A DNA stretch of 55,747 nucleotides from Tieghemiomyces parasiticus (lineage: Eukaryota > Kickxellomycota > Dimargaritomycetes > Dimargaritales > Dimargaritaceae). The translations under genes were made by a program, and so were the position numbers. Each line of letters opens with the position of its first letter. Within the stretch, counting starts at the first letter, position 1. Positions 12,763 through 23,901 of the stretch are shown here, one piece after another. A model generated the notes under the pieces. That model was not told where the DNA came from, ran no database searches, and saw only the letters and a list, made by a program, of their open reading frames with translations. The DNA lies in contig JANBPT010000213.1 of the NCBI GenBank assembly GCA_027575765.1, positions 1 through 55,747 of the forward strand, written 5' to 3'.

Positions 12763-13648
12763 TTGTTTCGAAGAAGCGCCATTTAGTACTACCCTGGCGG
12801 TCGGTCAATGGTCAGGTGTTCCCAACTCCGCAAGGGAGTCGTCACGGGGCCGGTTTTTTTCTTCGATACAGGAAAATGTTTTCGCAGAAGGGTTAACACC
12901 AAACGGAACGGGCGGACCATGAGGTTCGATAAGGCCTGTAAAGGTTATCGTTGGCGCCCAAACAAGTAATGATCGATTGGCGGTGGCTGCGGAAATTCTA
13001 GAATGCGCTAGGCCCAAAAAGGGAATGGGGCTCGCGTAAATGAGGCGTACCTATGACATTGCTGGTTCTCACGAATACGCAAAGCGCCGCTAGTTACACC
13101 TACAACCCATATTCAGCGCCTAAAGAGGGCTACGAACATTGCTGGACTGCATTCAAGCGAGTTTTCCGTACAGGGTGAAAGAGTCATACTGTCCAGGTTA
13201 GCGAATTAAATTGCCCACCTGCCCGCTTTGTCATCTAGCAATACGAATGAAACGGATCATCGTACAGTTATATAACTTCTCTACCGCTTACTCCCACTAG
13301 TGAACACAAGTCGCAGGGCATAGCGGACGACACGGGACTCGGGATAGTTACACGGACCAATGGTGTCGAAACGCGTGACCGAACCTTCAGTCCCCTGTAC
13401 AAGGGCGGCTGACACGCCGTCGAGTGATGTCTGTCCCGCTCGTAGAGCCAAAAAAAGACCGGAGAGGACGAACGAAAAGCAGGGGGGATACCGGGAACAA
13501 TCTTAGATGAGGAAAGTAGAAAACAGAGGATTGAGGGCCCGAAGCTGAGGGCTGGTGGATACTAGTGCATGTACGAGGAAAGAACGGCGATATTTTTTTT
13601 GACTGGTACCAATAGCTATTTGTCTATAGAGAACCTCGATGGCTCGGA

Positions 13649-13655
13649 TATAAAG
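13649..13655 (+). promoter_or_regulatory. TATA box candidate
   Basis: TATAAAG 149 bases upstream of the secreted repeat protein ATG, a spacing similar to that of the TATA motifs before the secreted-protein genes at 45330 and 51897. Confidence 0.45.
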
Positions 13656-13803
13656 GGTTGGACCCTGCCCATACCTTGACCTACACACCAACTCACCTAA
13701 CCTACCGATCCAGCCCTAGTTGATAATTTACCGTTCTCTATCCGGTCATTCGGCCTTCCGCTTTTTGATTTGTATCGCACGTATACCTTGACTCACCACC
13801 ATC

Positions 13804-14355
13804 ATGTACGTCACGCGCTCCCTCCTTCTGGCAGCCTCTGCTGTCACTTTCATCGCTCTACCGAGCTTGGTCAGCGCAAATAACAAAGACCTGGATACCA
13901 ATACTGGCCTTGGTAGCCCCCAGACCGAGCAAATCGAGGAAAGTCATCAAGTTCCTATGTCCGCGCACCGTCTTGCCAAGCATGGTGCAAAGTTCCTGTA
14001 CCTCCTCGAAGATGAATCACCTTACACTATCGCCGCTGAAGTTCAAAAGATTACCAGTGACAATATCTTAAAGACTCCCTCCCCCATCGACCAAGCCAGC
14101 ATCTCGAAAGCCAGTAGAGGAAGCCGGGGCCTTCCTGGGTCCTATTCCGATGCTAACAAGCCGTGGCTACAGTACATCACGCCGATGGAGGAGGAACCCA
14201 CGCCTGCGACTGCCCCAGGCAGCGTCGTAAAGACCTACTCCCCCGTCGACCAAGCCAGCATCTCGAAAGCCAGCAGAGGAAACCGGGGCCTTCCTGGGTC
14301 CTATTCCGATGCTAACAAGCCGTGGCTGAAGTACCTCACGCCAATGGAGGAGTAA
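13804..14355 (+). CDS. small secreted protein with a tandem repeat
   Basis: A single exon encodes 183 residues. A clear signal peptide (MYVTRSLLLAASAVTFIALP, cleavage likely after LVSA) precedes a charged region of about 65 residues and then two copies of a 53-residue unit. The unit core is DQASISKASRG followed by GLPGSYSDANKPWL and ending TPMEE. I do not recognise the family. The near identity of the two units at DNA level suggests a recent duplication or gene conversion. The stop codon falls inside the second unit, where the first unit has GAA, and weak repeat similarity continues past it. The gene sits between hydrolase copies 2 and 3 on the same strand. Extracellular location is inferred from the signal peptide; the function is unknown. 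Confidence 0.78.
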   Translation: MYVTRSLLLAASAVTFIALPSLVSANNKDLDTNTGLGSPQTEQIEESHQVPMSAHRLAKHGAKFLYLLEDESPYTIAAEVQKITSDNILKTPSPIDQASISKASRGSRGLPGSYSDANKPWLQYITPMEEEPTPATAPGSVVKTYSPVDQASISKASRGNRGLPGSYSDANKPWLKYLTPMEE

Positions 14356-14388
14356 CCCAAGGCTGTAATTACCCAGGGAAGCACCACC
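14071..14388 (+). repeat. two tandem 159-bp coding units
   Basis: Unit 1 covers 14071-14229 and unit 2 covers 14230-14388. The central 90 bases are nearly identical. The last 33 bases of unit 2 lie after the stop codon and still match unit 1 at more than half of positions by eye. Confidence 0.8.
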
Positions 14389-16507
14389 AAGCCCAAGTCA
14401 ACATCAAGATAACTGGGCTGTTGAACCTTAAAATTAGACTGCCTCAGGCCCTATACTACTGGTTGCTTGTCATCAATGAACCACGTCAGGCCTAGATACA
14501 CCCCGAATAGCAAGTAGGACGTACCCACTAAGCCACCACTACCGGTCCTCCTTTTTTGGTTACCTTTTATATATTTCGTTTTATTTTTGAGCCGCAGGTT
14601 CCGCTCTCATCCTTTTAAGATTTTTCTATATAAAGAGTGGCTTGGTTGGGAAATAATACTATGTCCTTCTTGGCAGACGACATAGTTACCATAGCCACTA
14701 TTTCTCACCACAAAGGGCTATACCTCCGAGGCCATTGGTCGCATAGGCTAGCTCAGCTAAGTTGCCAGCCAGGCCGTGGGCAGCAGGTGGTGATTTTTGC
14801 AACCACCGGATAGTGAGCAGCCTCTGGCAGTTAGCTCCGACGAAGGTGAAACGACATTGGCGATCACTCCCACAGCTGACTCCACTCCCCAAACCCAGCC
14901 ATGGTCACAGCCCAATGGGCCTGAGGGTGGCCATAACCACCAGTGATTCCAGAAGGCCACAAACCCATATAACCAGCAGGACTCGGCCCCCGAGTTGAAA
15001 AGGACATCGATTAAACTTATTTACCAGTTCTTTGTTATATTCATGTACCAACCAGTCGCCCCACTTGGTACAACCCCCACTGTTCCTCCTCGATCGCTCG
15101 CAATTTTTCTTGCCATCTATGCTGACGTAATTTTCAGGGGGGTAATAATCTGCAGGGTTGACCGCGACAGTTGGACTCCATGGAATACGCACCATACAGT
15201 CAAGAGGGCGATGGTCAATGAAAGCCACTTGCAAAAGTTGCCCTCGGCCGTTCAACATCGGACGCGGAACGCCAGTTGCTATTGGCCATACTGGTAATGA
15301 CGATTTACTGAAGCAGCCAACAACCATAGTCGTGGACTGTCAAGGCCTACATGTATATTAACATCAGCTACTGATTTACTTATCTATAGCGGATCTAGCG
15401 GCGTGGGTCAAGTCAAGGGTCGCCTACAGCCAGTGTGCCGCCGTGTTAATCACAAGCCCAGGTGATCATTGGCGCATGGACAAGGATCTTCCGCTCGCTA
15501 CCCTATCGGTGCAGCGAATGGTGCCTCACAAAGTCGATCGCCACCTATTTATGATTGGTTAATGAGGCAGGGATTTACCGTGTTGCTTTGTCAAAGCAGG
15601 GTCTGAGAGTCATCACAATGATCAAGTGTGCCGTGAACGGCAAGGTATTCATTCTCGTAGGTGGGACGTTAGCCCCGCTTGTGGCCGGAAATGGCCCAAC
15701 CTTTACCACCGGGTTTATCACGAGAGTGGTTAACGAAGAGTGAGTTAGTTTTCCCTATCGCGATCGAGGAGACGGCCGGTTGTATGAGAGCCTATAGGCG
15801 AGAGAAATGCTGGATATAAAACAATGACTATCCTCAAATACCGCCGGTCTCATTGCGGTTAGTGGCCGTCATACCTGTATCCACTCTGGTATGCTATTCT
15901 GATGACCATTGCAGGCCGAGGGTGCCCCTCCCCAACAAAGTCTACCCGCTGGTGAATGACAATTGAGTTGGAAGCCCCCCTAGCAGGTGACAGTTAAATC
16001 AGTGTGGACGCTGATCCTTTTTCGCAAGACCACCTTACTTGTAATTCAGTTGGTGGGAATATGAATGGTGAAACACAGATCTACCACAATAGCGCTTTCT
16101 TTCGGTCGTTTCCAGTGGACGGAGTGACTATGTATAATTCCGTCTCGGTGTTGGACGAACACGGTTTCTCTTCGCGGTCGATCCCTGTGACCTGTCTCTG
16201 GCCTTATGGTTTACCTTGAATTAGGCAAAGTAGTTGGGGGTGCTCCGTTCCGTTGTTCCATACGAGGGTATATAATGAATGGACATACGTACCCTACCCC
16301 TGACAAGAACCATCACTTACACTGTAACTTGGACGACGTGGATTTGAGGCACACACCCCTATTTCACACTCCTGTCCTGTATTTAATGTAAACCTCAGCA
16401 TGTCCATCTCGGTTATTGCCTATTTGCCACTGCCTACAGCTTTATCTCTTGTATAGTATCTTACCCTCTCCGCTCCCGCTACATCCCGCCGTACAGACAA
16501 CTCCGGT
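14356..16507. other. intergenic, no intact gene
   Basis: Only short open frames are seen. A run at 15394-15560 after a TAG acceptor-like site reads ADLAAWVKSRV and then ITSPGD, faintly like hydrolase exon 2 of copy 2. The similarity is too weak to annotate. Confidence 0.35.
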
Positions 16508-18036
16508 ATGGACCGTTTTACCGTCACCCCCCACGTCTTCTACGCCGCCCGTAATGATCGTTACCTCGCTGCTAAGGAGTACGTGCCCCGTCGAGAAGCC
16601 TCCGCCGTTCCTCGGGGCTGCCCGCTTACTCTGGTCATGATGCACGCCGCTGGGTTCTTCAAAGAGATTTGGGAACCGGTTTTGGCCACCCTCCCTCTGG
16701 ACAACAGGCCGACCAACCTGCCTGCTGACCTTGGTAACGTACCTGAGTGCATTTCGTTTGTCAATTCCCGGGGCTATGCCGCCGCGGTACTCGATAGCCG
16801 TCCGATTCAGCGTAATGAATGGCATGTCGAGCGGATCATGGCTTTAGATGCGTGGAATCATGGGGATAGTTCCGCCCTCAATCGGGATAAGCTAGGAAGA
16901 AAGTGTAAGTGCAGAACGAGCAACCTTCACGTTGGTGGTCAATTCGATAAGAGCTGAGGCCAGTCGACTAGTAATTCCGACCAGAGGAGGTAGGGAGGTT
17001 TCGTGTGCTGGCCTATGCAGCCAATCATGGTCGGCACCGGTCCCGCCCTGGCCAGCACCTCTTGAGTAACCAGCTCACCGACTCCAGTTTGCTCACCGTC
17101 TAACCTACACTCCCGCGTCACAGTCAGCTGGATGAGCGCGGCCCAGGACATCATCGACGTTGCCCGACAACTTGGTACCGGTTCCACTCTGGTCGGGGTG
17201 GGCCATTCCTTAGGTGGCTCTTCTATGTAAGTGGCCACCACAGCCTTCACCCATTGACCCTTGCGAAGAGATTTGGTCGGCTGGGTCGTGGATAGATCCA
17301 CCGTGCGGAAATCATCTGTTCAAATACCCGCCCGCCTCTCTACCGCGCGTTGATATGGGCCAGTTGCAACGTTTATTGGCGGACCGCATCCTAAACCTGC
17401 CCCTCTGCGCTATCCCATCTTCCCCACGACGTACCCCACGTCAGGCTCATCGCCCAGCTTCTGCAGCCCGGCCTTTTCGACGCCCTGTTTGCCGTGGAAC
17501 CTGTCCTGGCCTTTAGCCGGGAGTTGCACGATATAAATTTTGAGCACGTTCTAAAACGCCGCCGGACATGGGCGAAGCAAGCCGATATCCACAAGTATTT
17601 TGCCAGCCACCGCTTTTATGACACCTGGGATCCCCGTGCCAAAGAGACCTTCACGCGTTACGGTCTACATCCCATCGAAATCCCGGCCGCCGATGGGAAA
17701 CCGGATACCCCAGGCTTCACCCTCAAGTGTCACCCGCGTGACGAGTACGAATGTTTTCAGGCTGGCCAGGTGGATTCTGTATGGACCAGGGATCATGTGA
17801 GTGAGATCATCAGTCCCACCCGGTTTTTAATGGGCGGGCTGTCGTCCTGCTGCCCTAATGCTCACTTCGCCCGTGCCCATGCCTCCGCCGCCTTACTCTC
17901 GGATGCCCGGGTGGCCAAGGGACTCGGTCATCTCCTCGTGATTGAGAGTCCCGCAACCGTGAGTCGCGAACTAGGTCAATTTCTCAACGACTTGACCAAT
18001 TTACAGAGTGCCCTCCAGCCCCGCGCTCAATTGTGA
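16508..18036 (+). CDS. Lpx1-like alpha/beta hydrolase, copy 3 (tail AQL)
   Basis: Exons 16508-16904, 17124-17226 and 17445-18036 give 363 residues, the shortest of the four. Intron phases and the 103-nt exon 2 are conserved. Motifs are HAAGFFKEIWEP, LDAWNHGDSSA, the elbow GVGHSLGGSS (Ser about 161) and GLGHLLVIESPA (His about 329). The residue after GF is Phe, where the other copies have His. It ends PRAQL; AQL has Gln in place of the basic residue and would be a weak or non-functional PTS1. Catalysis should be intact, but the cell compartment is uncertain. Confidence 0.87.
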
Positions 18037-18360
18037 AATTCCAGTTTTGGTGACTGCTGAAGCTCTGTACCACCACTCTTATGTCAAACTGCCCTCCAAA
18101 CCTGTATTTATATTTCTCTCATGTTCGTTAACATCTTGTCGCGTTCATTTCAGGGTATTACCTTTATTTCACCTAAAACCTCATGTTTTTTCACTACCCT
18201 AGGGGCTCTGCTACCTCCAATGCCTTTACTTACAATCTGTCACCTTTTACTGTTGTTGGCTGCCGTGGTCTCCAGTAAATTGCACCTGAATCAAGCTCGA
18301 GCGAGCTAGGGCGCTATTGAATACCGCCGAGCGGCCGAGCCTATCTTAACGGTTTTTGAC
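18037..18360. other. 3' flank of copy 3
   Basis: T-rich intergenic DNA without a gene; it should hold the 3' end signals of copy 3, though no clear AATAAA is seen. Confidence 0.4.
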
Positions 18361-20545
18361 GTGGCAGGTTATTGGCGGATAAACACCCTGGGGTCGTCGG
18401 ATCCCAGGGTGCGACTAATGGTCAACGTGGGTGTATCGATCTTCCTGCGGAAAAGGCATTACAACTGGTCCGTATGCACAGACCTTCAGCTTCCCTGGGG
18501 TGCGTGGGAGCCGCTGCTCGAAATTCTTCTCGCCACTAGCTCGTCGATTCATTGCTAGCTGACGCAACGCTCCGTCCCTTGTGAAATGTACTTGCGCGTG
18601 TTCAGCGGAGTAGGGGCGTAGCCGTCCTTAGTATGCCCCTCCCCGACTGGTTTCAAAAAACCACCTTCGCCTCAGGTCAAGCCTGTCATATCTCCGTGCC
18701 ACCTACCGTCGGATAAGATTGATTCGCGACTCCTAAACTGTAACTATCTAATGATTCCCAATCCGAAGTCAGTATGTGAGGAGTGCAGCTGAGAGGGAGG
18801 GATGAGTGTGGTGTGTTTAACATGCCTTACTTGAAACACGCAGTATAGATACTACTATTTGTATAAGAGGAGCCTAGTGCGTTGGCCAGCAACAGAGGGA
18901 AATCAGGTAGGGAGGTTATAAATTGATCAAAAGTGAAGAGCGAACTAGTTAAGCGCCTAGTCCCGCGGGTTGTAGGGAGTCCGAGATGGGTCAGGGTATA
19001 GGTCACTCAGCAGCCGGCACCAATAGCTGCGTGGGTTTCGAAGCTCTCACACAATGGAGCGGTGTCCCCGCTAAAGGGGGACACCGCCGCAATTGTCCAA
19101 CGACAACTGCTAAATATAGGGCCGGTCGGTCCTGCAGACTGCCCTTTGCTCTCTTTTCGTTGGGGCTCTCCCACCCTAACCTTTTACCCCACGGCTGCAC
19201 TCCCCTCTATGCTGCGCGCGGCTTCTCCTTTTTCCAATTTTCTCTTCGGGGTTCTCTTTACCTCATATCGTTGCGACCAGCTCACTGGCCCCCCTCTATT
19301 ATATATCGTTTTTGGCCAAATAAATTGTCGTGCAGGCAATAATGGTGATCATAACCTGCGCCAGAGTCGGAGAGGAGAGGGAGGGTGCAAGCATAGGTAA
19401 GACGTTAAAGATGGCCGGCAAGAGCTTGTCCTAGATTACATTTAAGTTCACAGATCTGCGTTTGGGATAGTGGCCAAGCTACCTATCCTCTACTGACTTT
19501 CTTGTATACAGTGATTACTTGACTCTCTCCTTCAATTCAGAAGGTCTACGGGTCTCGGTGGCTCCAGCTAGGAAAGCCCATTGATGGTAGCAATATCATT
19601 TTGGGTGATATTGACGTGGGCTTTTAGTCCAACCCATTTTCTGGAACTTCTCCCGGCTACTCTATCTCATTTGTCCATTTTTGGGAAAGCTTAGCACGCC
19701 TGTGGCCAAATTTCCTCTTATCGTGGCCTGCGCATCCGCATAGTGCTGGACGTGTACCTAATAACTGCTTGGTACAGTTTTGGCCGATTCACTATTTATA
19801 TCGACCAATGATTATTTGCGCCGATACCCTGTGCAGCCATACTAACGGCCAGACTGCAGGGGGTGGATCTTGACCGTCAGGAGTGTCTGGTGATGTAGGA
19901 CCAGAGACATTCTACAAGTTCAAAGATACTGGACCGCCCTCCTGACTCGTGGCCAGATGGGTACTAGCGTCCTCTTCCTTACCTTGGCAAGTTGGGGCCA
20001 TTTATAGAAGACCAAAGGGACCGCAGTTGGGTGTAGAGCAACGAATCATCCATACAGATTCTTGGAAGTCTCCACCCTCACTCAGCCGGATAACTTCGCA
20101 CCCACAGCCATGCGATTCGCATGAGCACTTCTATGCATACCGGTCATCAATATTCATGCTCGCATGCAGATGGCCGCTCGCCGGTCGTTTTCGTCAGATC
20201 GACTTTGGCTTGTATACCAGGACCAGCAACCTCCATGTCGTGCTAGATAATGTATTACAAAATTTCAGTGTGGTATTTCCACGTTCTGGCTAGAACCGCT
20301 AGCTACTTCACGCACTGGATAACGCCCTGACGCCCCCCCTCTTCATCCAGTCCACACATTGATTCTACCATACGTCTCTCTACGCATTGATATCGGCCTA
20401 CGTGCCCACCTGTCTGATATCCGAAGCCCACCTGACCAAAATAAAATACCGCCTTACCTTTTAGCGATGGAATTCCCCTCTACGACTGCCTTACAGCTAA
20501 GCTTCTTTCTCAACGGCTATCTAGTTGTAGGATGCCAGCCTCCGG
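18361..20545 (+). pseudogene. decayed Lpx1-like hydrolase copy
   Basis: Three colinear fragments in the order expected for this gene family lie between copies 3 and 4. At 18485-18545 a frame reads WGAWEPLLEILLATSSS, like the exon 1 segment KELWEPMLEALPLSS of copy 4. At 18986-19030 it reads MGQGIGHSAAGTNS, like the exon 2 elbow MVGIGHSFGASS. At 20395-20540 it reads RAHLSDIR and then LLAMEFPSTTALQ and FLNGYLVV, like the exon 3 end of copy 2 (LSDGR, VMESPETTAHQ, FLNDILVV). Frame breaks and stops separate the pieces, and the intervening DNA is longer than in the intact copies. No complete reading frame remains. Confidence 0.65.
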
Positions 20546-21952
20546 CTCCGCACCAGGCTTTAGGGTGGTGGTCAAAATGGGCAGCGTATTGTGAAAATGT
20601 GGTACCCCGTCTCCACTGTTAACGAACTGGCCATGGCTAATCCTTACGTTTCTGAATAGTATGCTGAACGGCCCCGCTTATTAAAATTCTAGGGTTGAAA
20701 TGTGTCTGACTTTGCGGCACGTCGTAGGTGGACTTTCATGGTAGTTTTGGTGGTTTGTCGGCTTGTATTGCCCGAATATCCCATAGCAGCACCACCACAT
20801 GCCAGGAAATCGCGGCTACTAAGCGACCGAGGACCGACGTTCAAGTCACACTGCCCCCTCTCTCAATTTGCGCCGCATTCGTCCATCCATTGTATGTCTG
20901 CTCATTCGCTATAGTGAACTCCGTACTGGATGTGAAACTGACCCGCGGGACAGAGGGCGGCCTTTGCGGTGGACCTTGATGGATACGCTATGCACCCGGG
21001 CCATTCCCTCCTACTACTTCTCCTCCGCAATGGGCACTCCTCCCAAGGGCAAGTCGGCCACCTGCGGGTTATAGGAACATATGATCAAGGGCAAAGGATA
21101 AAAAAGTTTCAGAACTTGACAACTCCACCCGTCTAAATGGTTAGATTGATCGTGTGATCCAGTTTCTCTAACCGTTATCGTGGGAACTATGGCGGTGTCA
21201 GCGGCGATGCCTTGTGGGTCGATGTGGACGCATCCCATCCCTGGATGTGCTTACTCAGGAAAACTGCTTCACTTTATTTGGTGTTATGTCTGCCAAGACG
21301 TCATCGCATCATCGTTAAACCTGGCTAAAGGAATGGAAGCTACAGGGGATATTGTTTCATGTGAGGCGTAGGCATGCCAGGCCGAACGAATCGTTAGGTA
21401 CAATTGTGTCAGTTTCCATGATGCTGCGGCGGTCAAACATCCGTTTTATGGAACCGCACTCGGACGGGTGGCTATTTAGGAGGGCCGATATTGGGGTACA
21501 TAAATCTTTCAGATAGAATATTTCACGCCTCAAGACCACTTCGAGCTGCTCGGTTCACTGCCCTGGGGTATCTCTACGGTCGCACTAAGGGACAGTTTCC
21601 GTATAAAGTTTAAATGAAGGGCTCCCCCTTTCAAGCCGTCTCGATGTATTCTAGTGAGGTACAATTATTTCTCCGCCTGTACTACAACTCTGTTGCTCGC
21701 ATCTCTACGGGCCATAAGCTTCTCAATTTTACTACATCAGTTTTATTTTACTCACCATTCTTTATCCGGGTTACCTAGAGCTGCCACCGACGGTAGCCTG
21801 GCGTGGCTAACCAGTGGATTGTACCTACCATCTCTTCAAAGATTCAGTATACTTCTATCTTCGAGAGGCGCCTTTACCCGACAACATCTCACACCCAGTG
21901 GTCTGGTTAGTGGTCACGTATTTAAACATTCTTCAGGAGGATTGTTTTGGAT
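20546..21952. other. intergenic with a possible further hydrolase relic
   Basis: No intact gene. Near 21425-21465 a frame reads VKHPFYGT then GRVAI, recalling the exon 3 segment KHPFFATWDPRVL. About 230 bases earlier, VIVGTMAVSAAM could be a worn elbow. The rest shows nothing I can name. Confidence 0.35.
21180..21470 (+). pseudogene. possible relic of hydrolase exons 2-3
   Basis: KHPFYGT at about 21430 matches the KHPFFAT/DHPFYAT segment of copies 1 and 2. The elbow-like frame upstream is in the right order and orientation. The match is short and could be chance. Confidence 0.3.
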
Positions 21953-23602
21953 ATGGACCGTTTTAGAGTCACCTCCCTCACGCTTCACTCGAGCCGCAAC
22001 GACCGATTTCTAGCAGTCAAAGAGTTCGTTGCTCGCCACCACTCTTGGACGAGAGTTGTTACACCGCCATCAGGGCAACCGGCAGCCAGTGCGGGACTTC
22101 AGGCCAAACCGGTGACCTTGCTTCTGGCCCATGCGACCGGGTTTCATAAGGAACTCTGGGAACCGATGCTCGAGGCCTTGCCTCTGAGCAGCGCGGAGGC
22201 CATAACGACCGCCAACTTGTCGACTCGGGCACGGGAATGTACCTACTTTACGAACGACAAAGGTCACGTTGCAGACCTGCTCGACACAACGACGTTAGGC
22301 ACATCCGTGGTTTGGTACATTGACCGGATTTTGGCCATCGACGCCTGGAACCATGGGGACAGCGCCGTTCTTAATCGTACCAAGCTGGCGGGAAAGTGTG
22401 AGTACACTACTATACTCTAGTCACCAGCCCGTCGCATTACATGTACCTCACTCATATTGACTAATCTCGGCTTCATTTTGACACTATTGACGCATACCCC
22501 CCCCGGTCTCGCTTTACCCCAATGCCTGTCCAATCGTAGCCCAGGAATCCTCGACTAATTGGTTTAGCGCCGCGGCCGATATCATCGATATGTTGGACCA
22601 ACTCCAAATTCGCTCGGCTCTCGTGGGCGTAGGCCATTCCTTCGGAGCCACGACGCTGTAAGTAGCTGTAAGACTGTGTATAGTTCATGAGGGGTTCTGC
22701 TCTAGGGCAGTGCCTGGATCAAGGAATTGGTAGCATGTATTGCCTATTTCTGGGGAGGGAGGCCGAGCATTGATATTGGGGAGAACGGGTTAGCCTCGTA
22801 AGGTTGCCAATGGTATTGTACGGTGCACATCATAGTACCCGTCTATCGATGGTCAACCCTTCACCCATGTCAAAGGACACTGTCCACTTGAAATGCAAGG
22901 CGTCGGAGCCCATGTCGTACCTTACCTAATAAGGCGAAAACTAACGGATTTTGGACCCCCTGGCTACCCATTCTCCGCTCTACCAGCCTCCTGGCCGAGC
23001 TCATGCGCCCGGCCCTCTTCGATGCAATCCTGGCGATGGAACCCGTTCTGGCCTACGACTTACTTGCATTCGAGCAGGCCAATTTCAACTACATACTCAG
23101 GCGCAAGGCCGCATGGCCCACTACAGATGATGCCGACCAGCATGTTGCCCGCCACCCTTACTTCCAAAAGTGGGACCCACGCATCCGCCGACTATATCGC
23201 GCCCATGCGCTGACCACGTCAGCCCCACAGAACTCTCAGCCTTCGCCGGGTACTACCGATCGACCGTGTGTCTCAGCGAGTATCCACCTCAAATGCCACC
23301 CACGCGACGAGTTCGCCACCTACCGCGGAGGCTATATCGACGGCCGGTGGACGACAGACCACCTCGGCGAGATAATCTGCCCGGTTCGCTTCCTGCTCGG
23401 AGAGTGGTCCACCGCGTGCCCGAACGATAGGTTCGCTCGGGCGCACGCCTCGGCTTCCCTGCTGTCGGACGCCACGGTGGCCAAGGCCTCTAGCCACCTC
23501 TTACTGATGGAGAGTCCAGATACCGTGGCCCAGGTTCTAGTCAGTTTTTTGCAGCATGCATTTGACGTCCGGGCGAGGATGGAATTGAGGGCGAAGCTTT
23601 GA
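21953..23602 (+). CDS. Lpx1-like alpha/beta hydrolase, copy 4 (PTS1 AKL)
   Basis: Exons 21953-22397, 22540-22657 and 22987-23602 give 392 residues. I chose the ATG at 21953 because it aligns with the MDRF start of the other copies. Exon 2 is 118 nt, 15 nt longer than in copies 1-3: the in-frame acceptor is the TAG at 22537-22539, adding five residues (SQESS region). Motifs are HATGFHKELWEP, IDAWNHGDSA, the elbow GVGHSFGATT (Ser about 182) and SSHLLLMESPD (His about 358), where the usual Gly before His is Ser. It ends ELRAKL; AKL is a good PTS1. It is probably a peroxisomal lipid esterase or lipase. Confidence 0.87.
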
Positions 23603-23901
23603 GATTCACCTGCGACCCGGGAGCCGTATTGAGAAAGTATCGCTGTGTTTTATTTATATATATATGACCTGGGAGTTGTATAGTTAGCTCATGATGGTGT
23701 CCAGATTGTGAAGATGCTGTTTTTATGCATAGCGTTGTCATATATTCACTCAAGGAAACATATAAAGTGGTTTGGAAGTAGAGATATACAAGACTAGAAA
23801 TTTAGGACGGGTGGGAGTGGGAGATCGGATACCTGTGTCCTTTGGTAAGCTATGAACTAGTTAAGGCCGTATCATGCGAAATTTAGAAAAGTGCGGACTC
23901 T

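Larger units (their letters stand above)
11512..13803. other. intergenic with a possible decayed hydrolase exon
   Basis: The stretch holds a 199-codon open frame at 12323-12922 that I do not accept as a gene, because composition and context do not support it. Inside it, 12682-12762 reads like a worn hydrolase exon 2. The final 160 bases form the promoter of the secreted-protein gene at 13804. Confidence 0.4.

Noticed and set aside
12323..12922. 199-codon open frame as a gene
   Set aside because: No signal peptide, domain or promoter, and it contains a fragment that is better explained as a decayed hydrolase exon.
15250..15560. Possible hydrolase relic between the secreted repeat protein and copy 3
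   Set aside because: GHTGNDDLLK and ITSPGD can be forced onto the exon 1 and exon 2 motifs, but identities are too few and frames shift.
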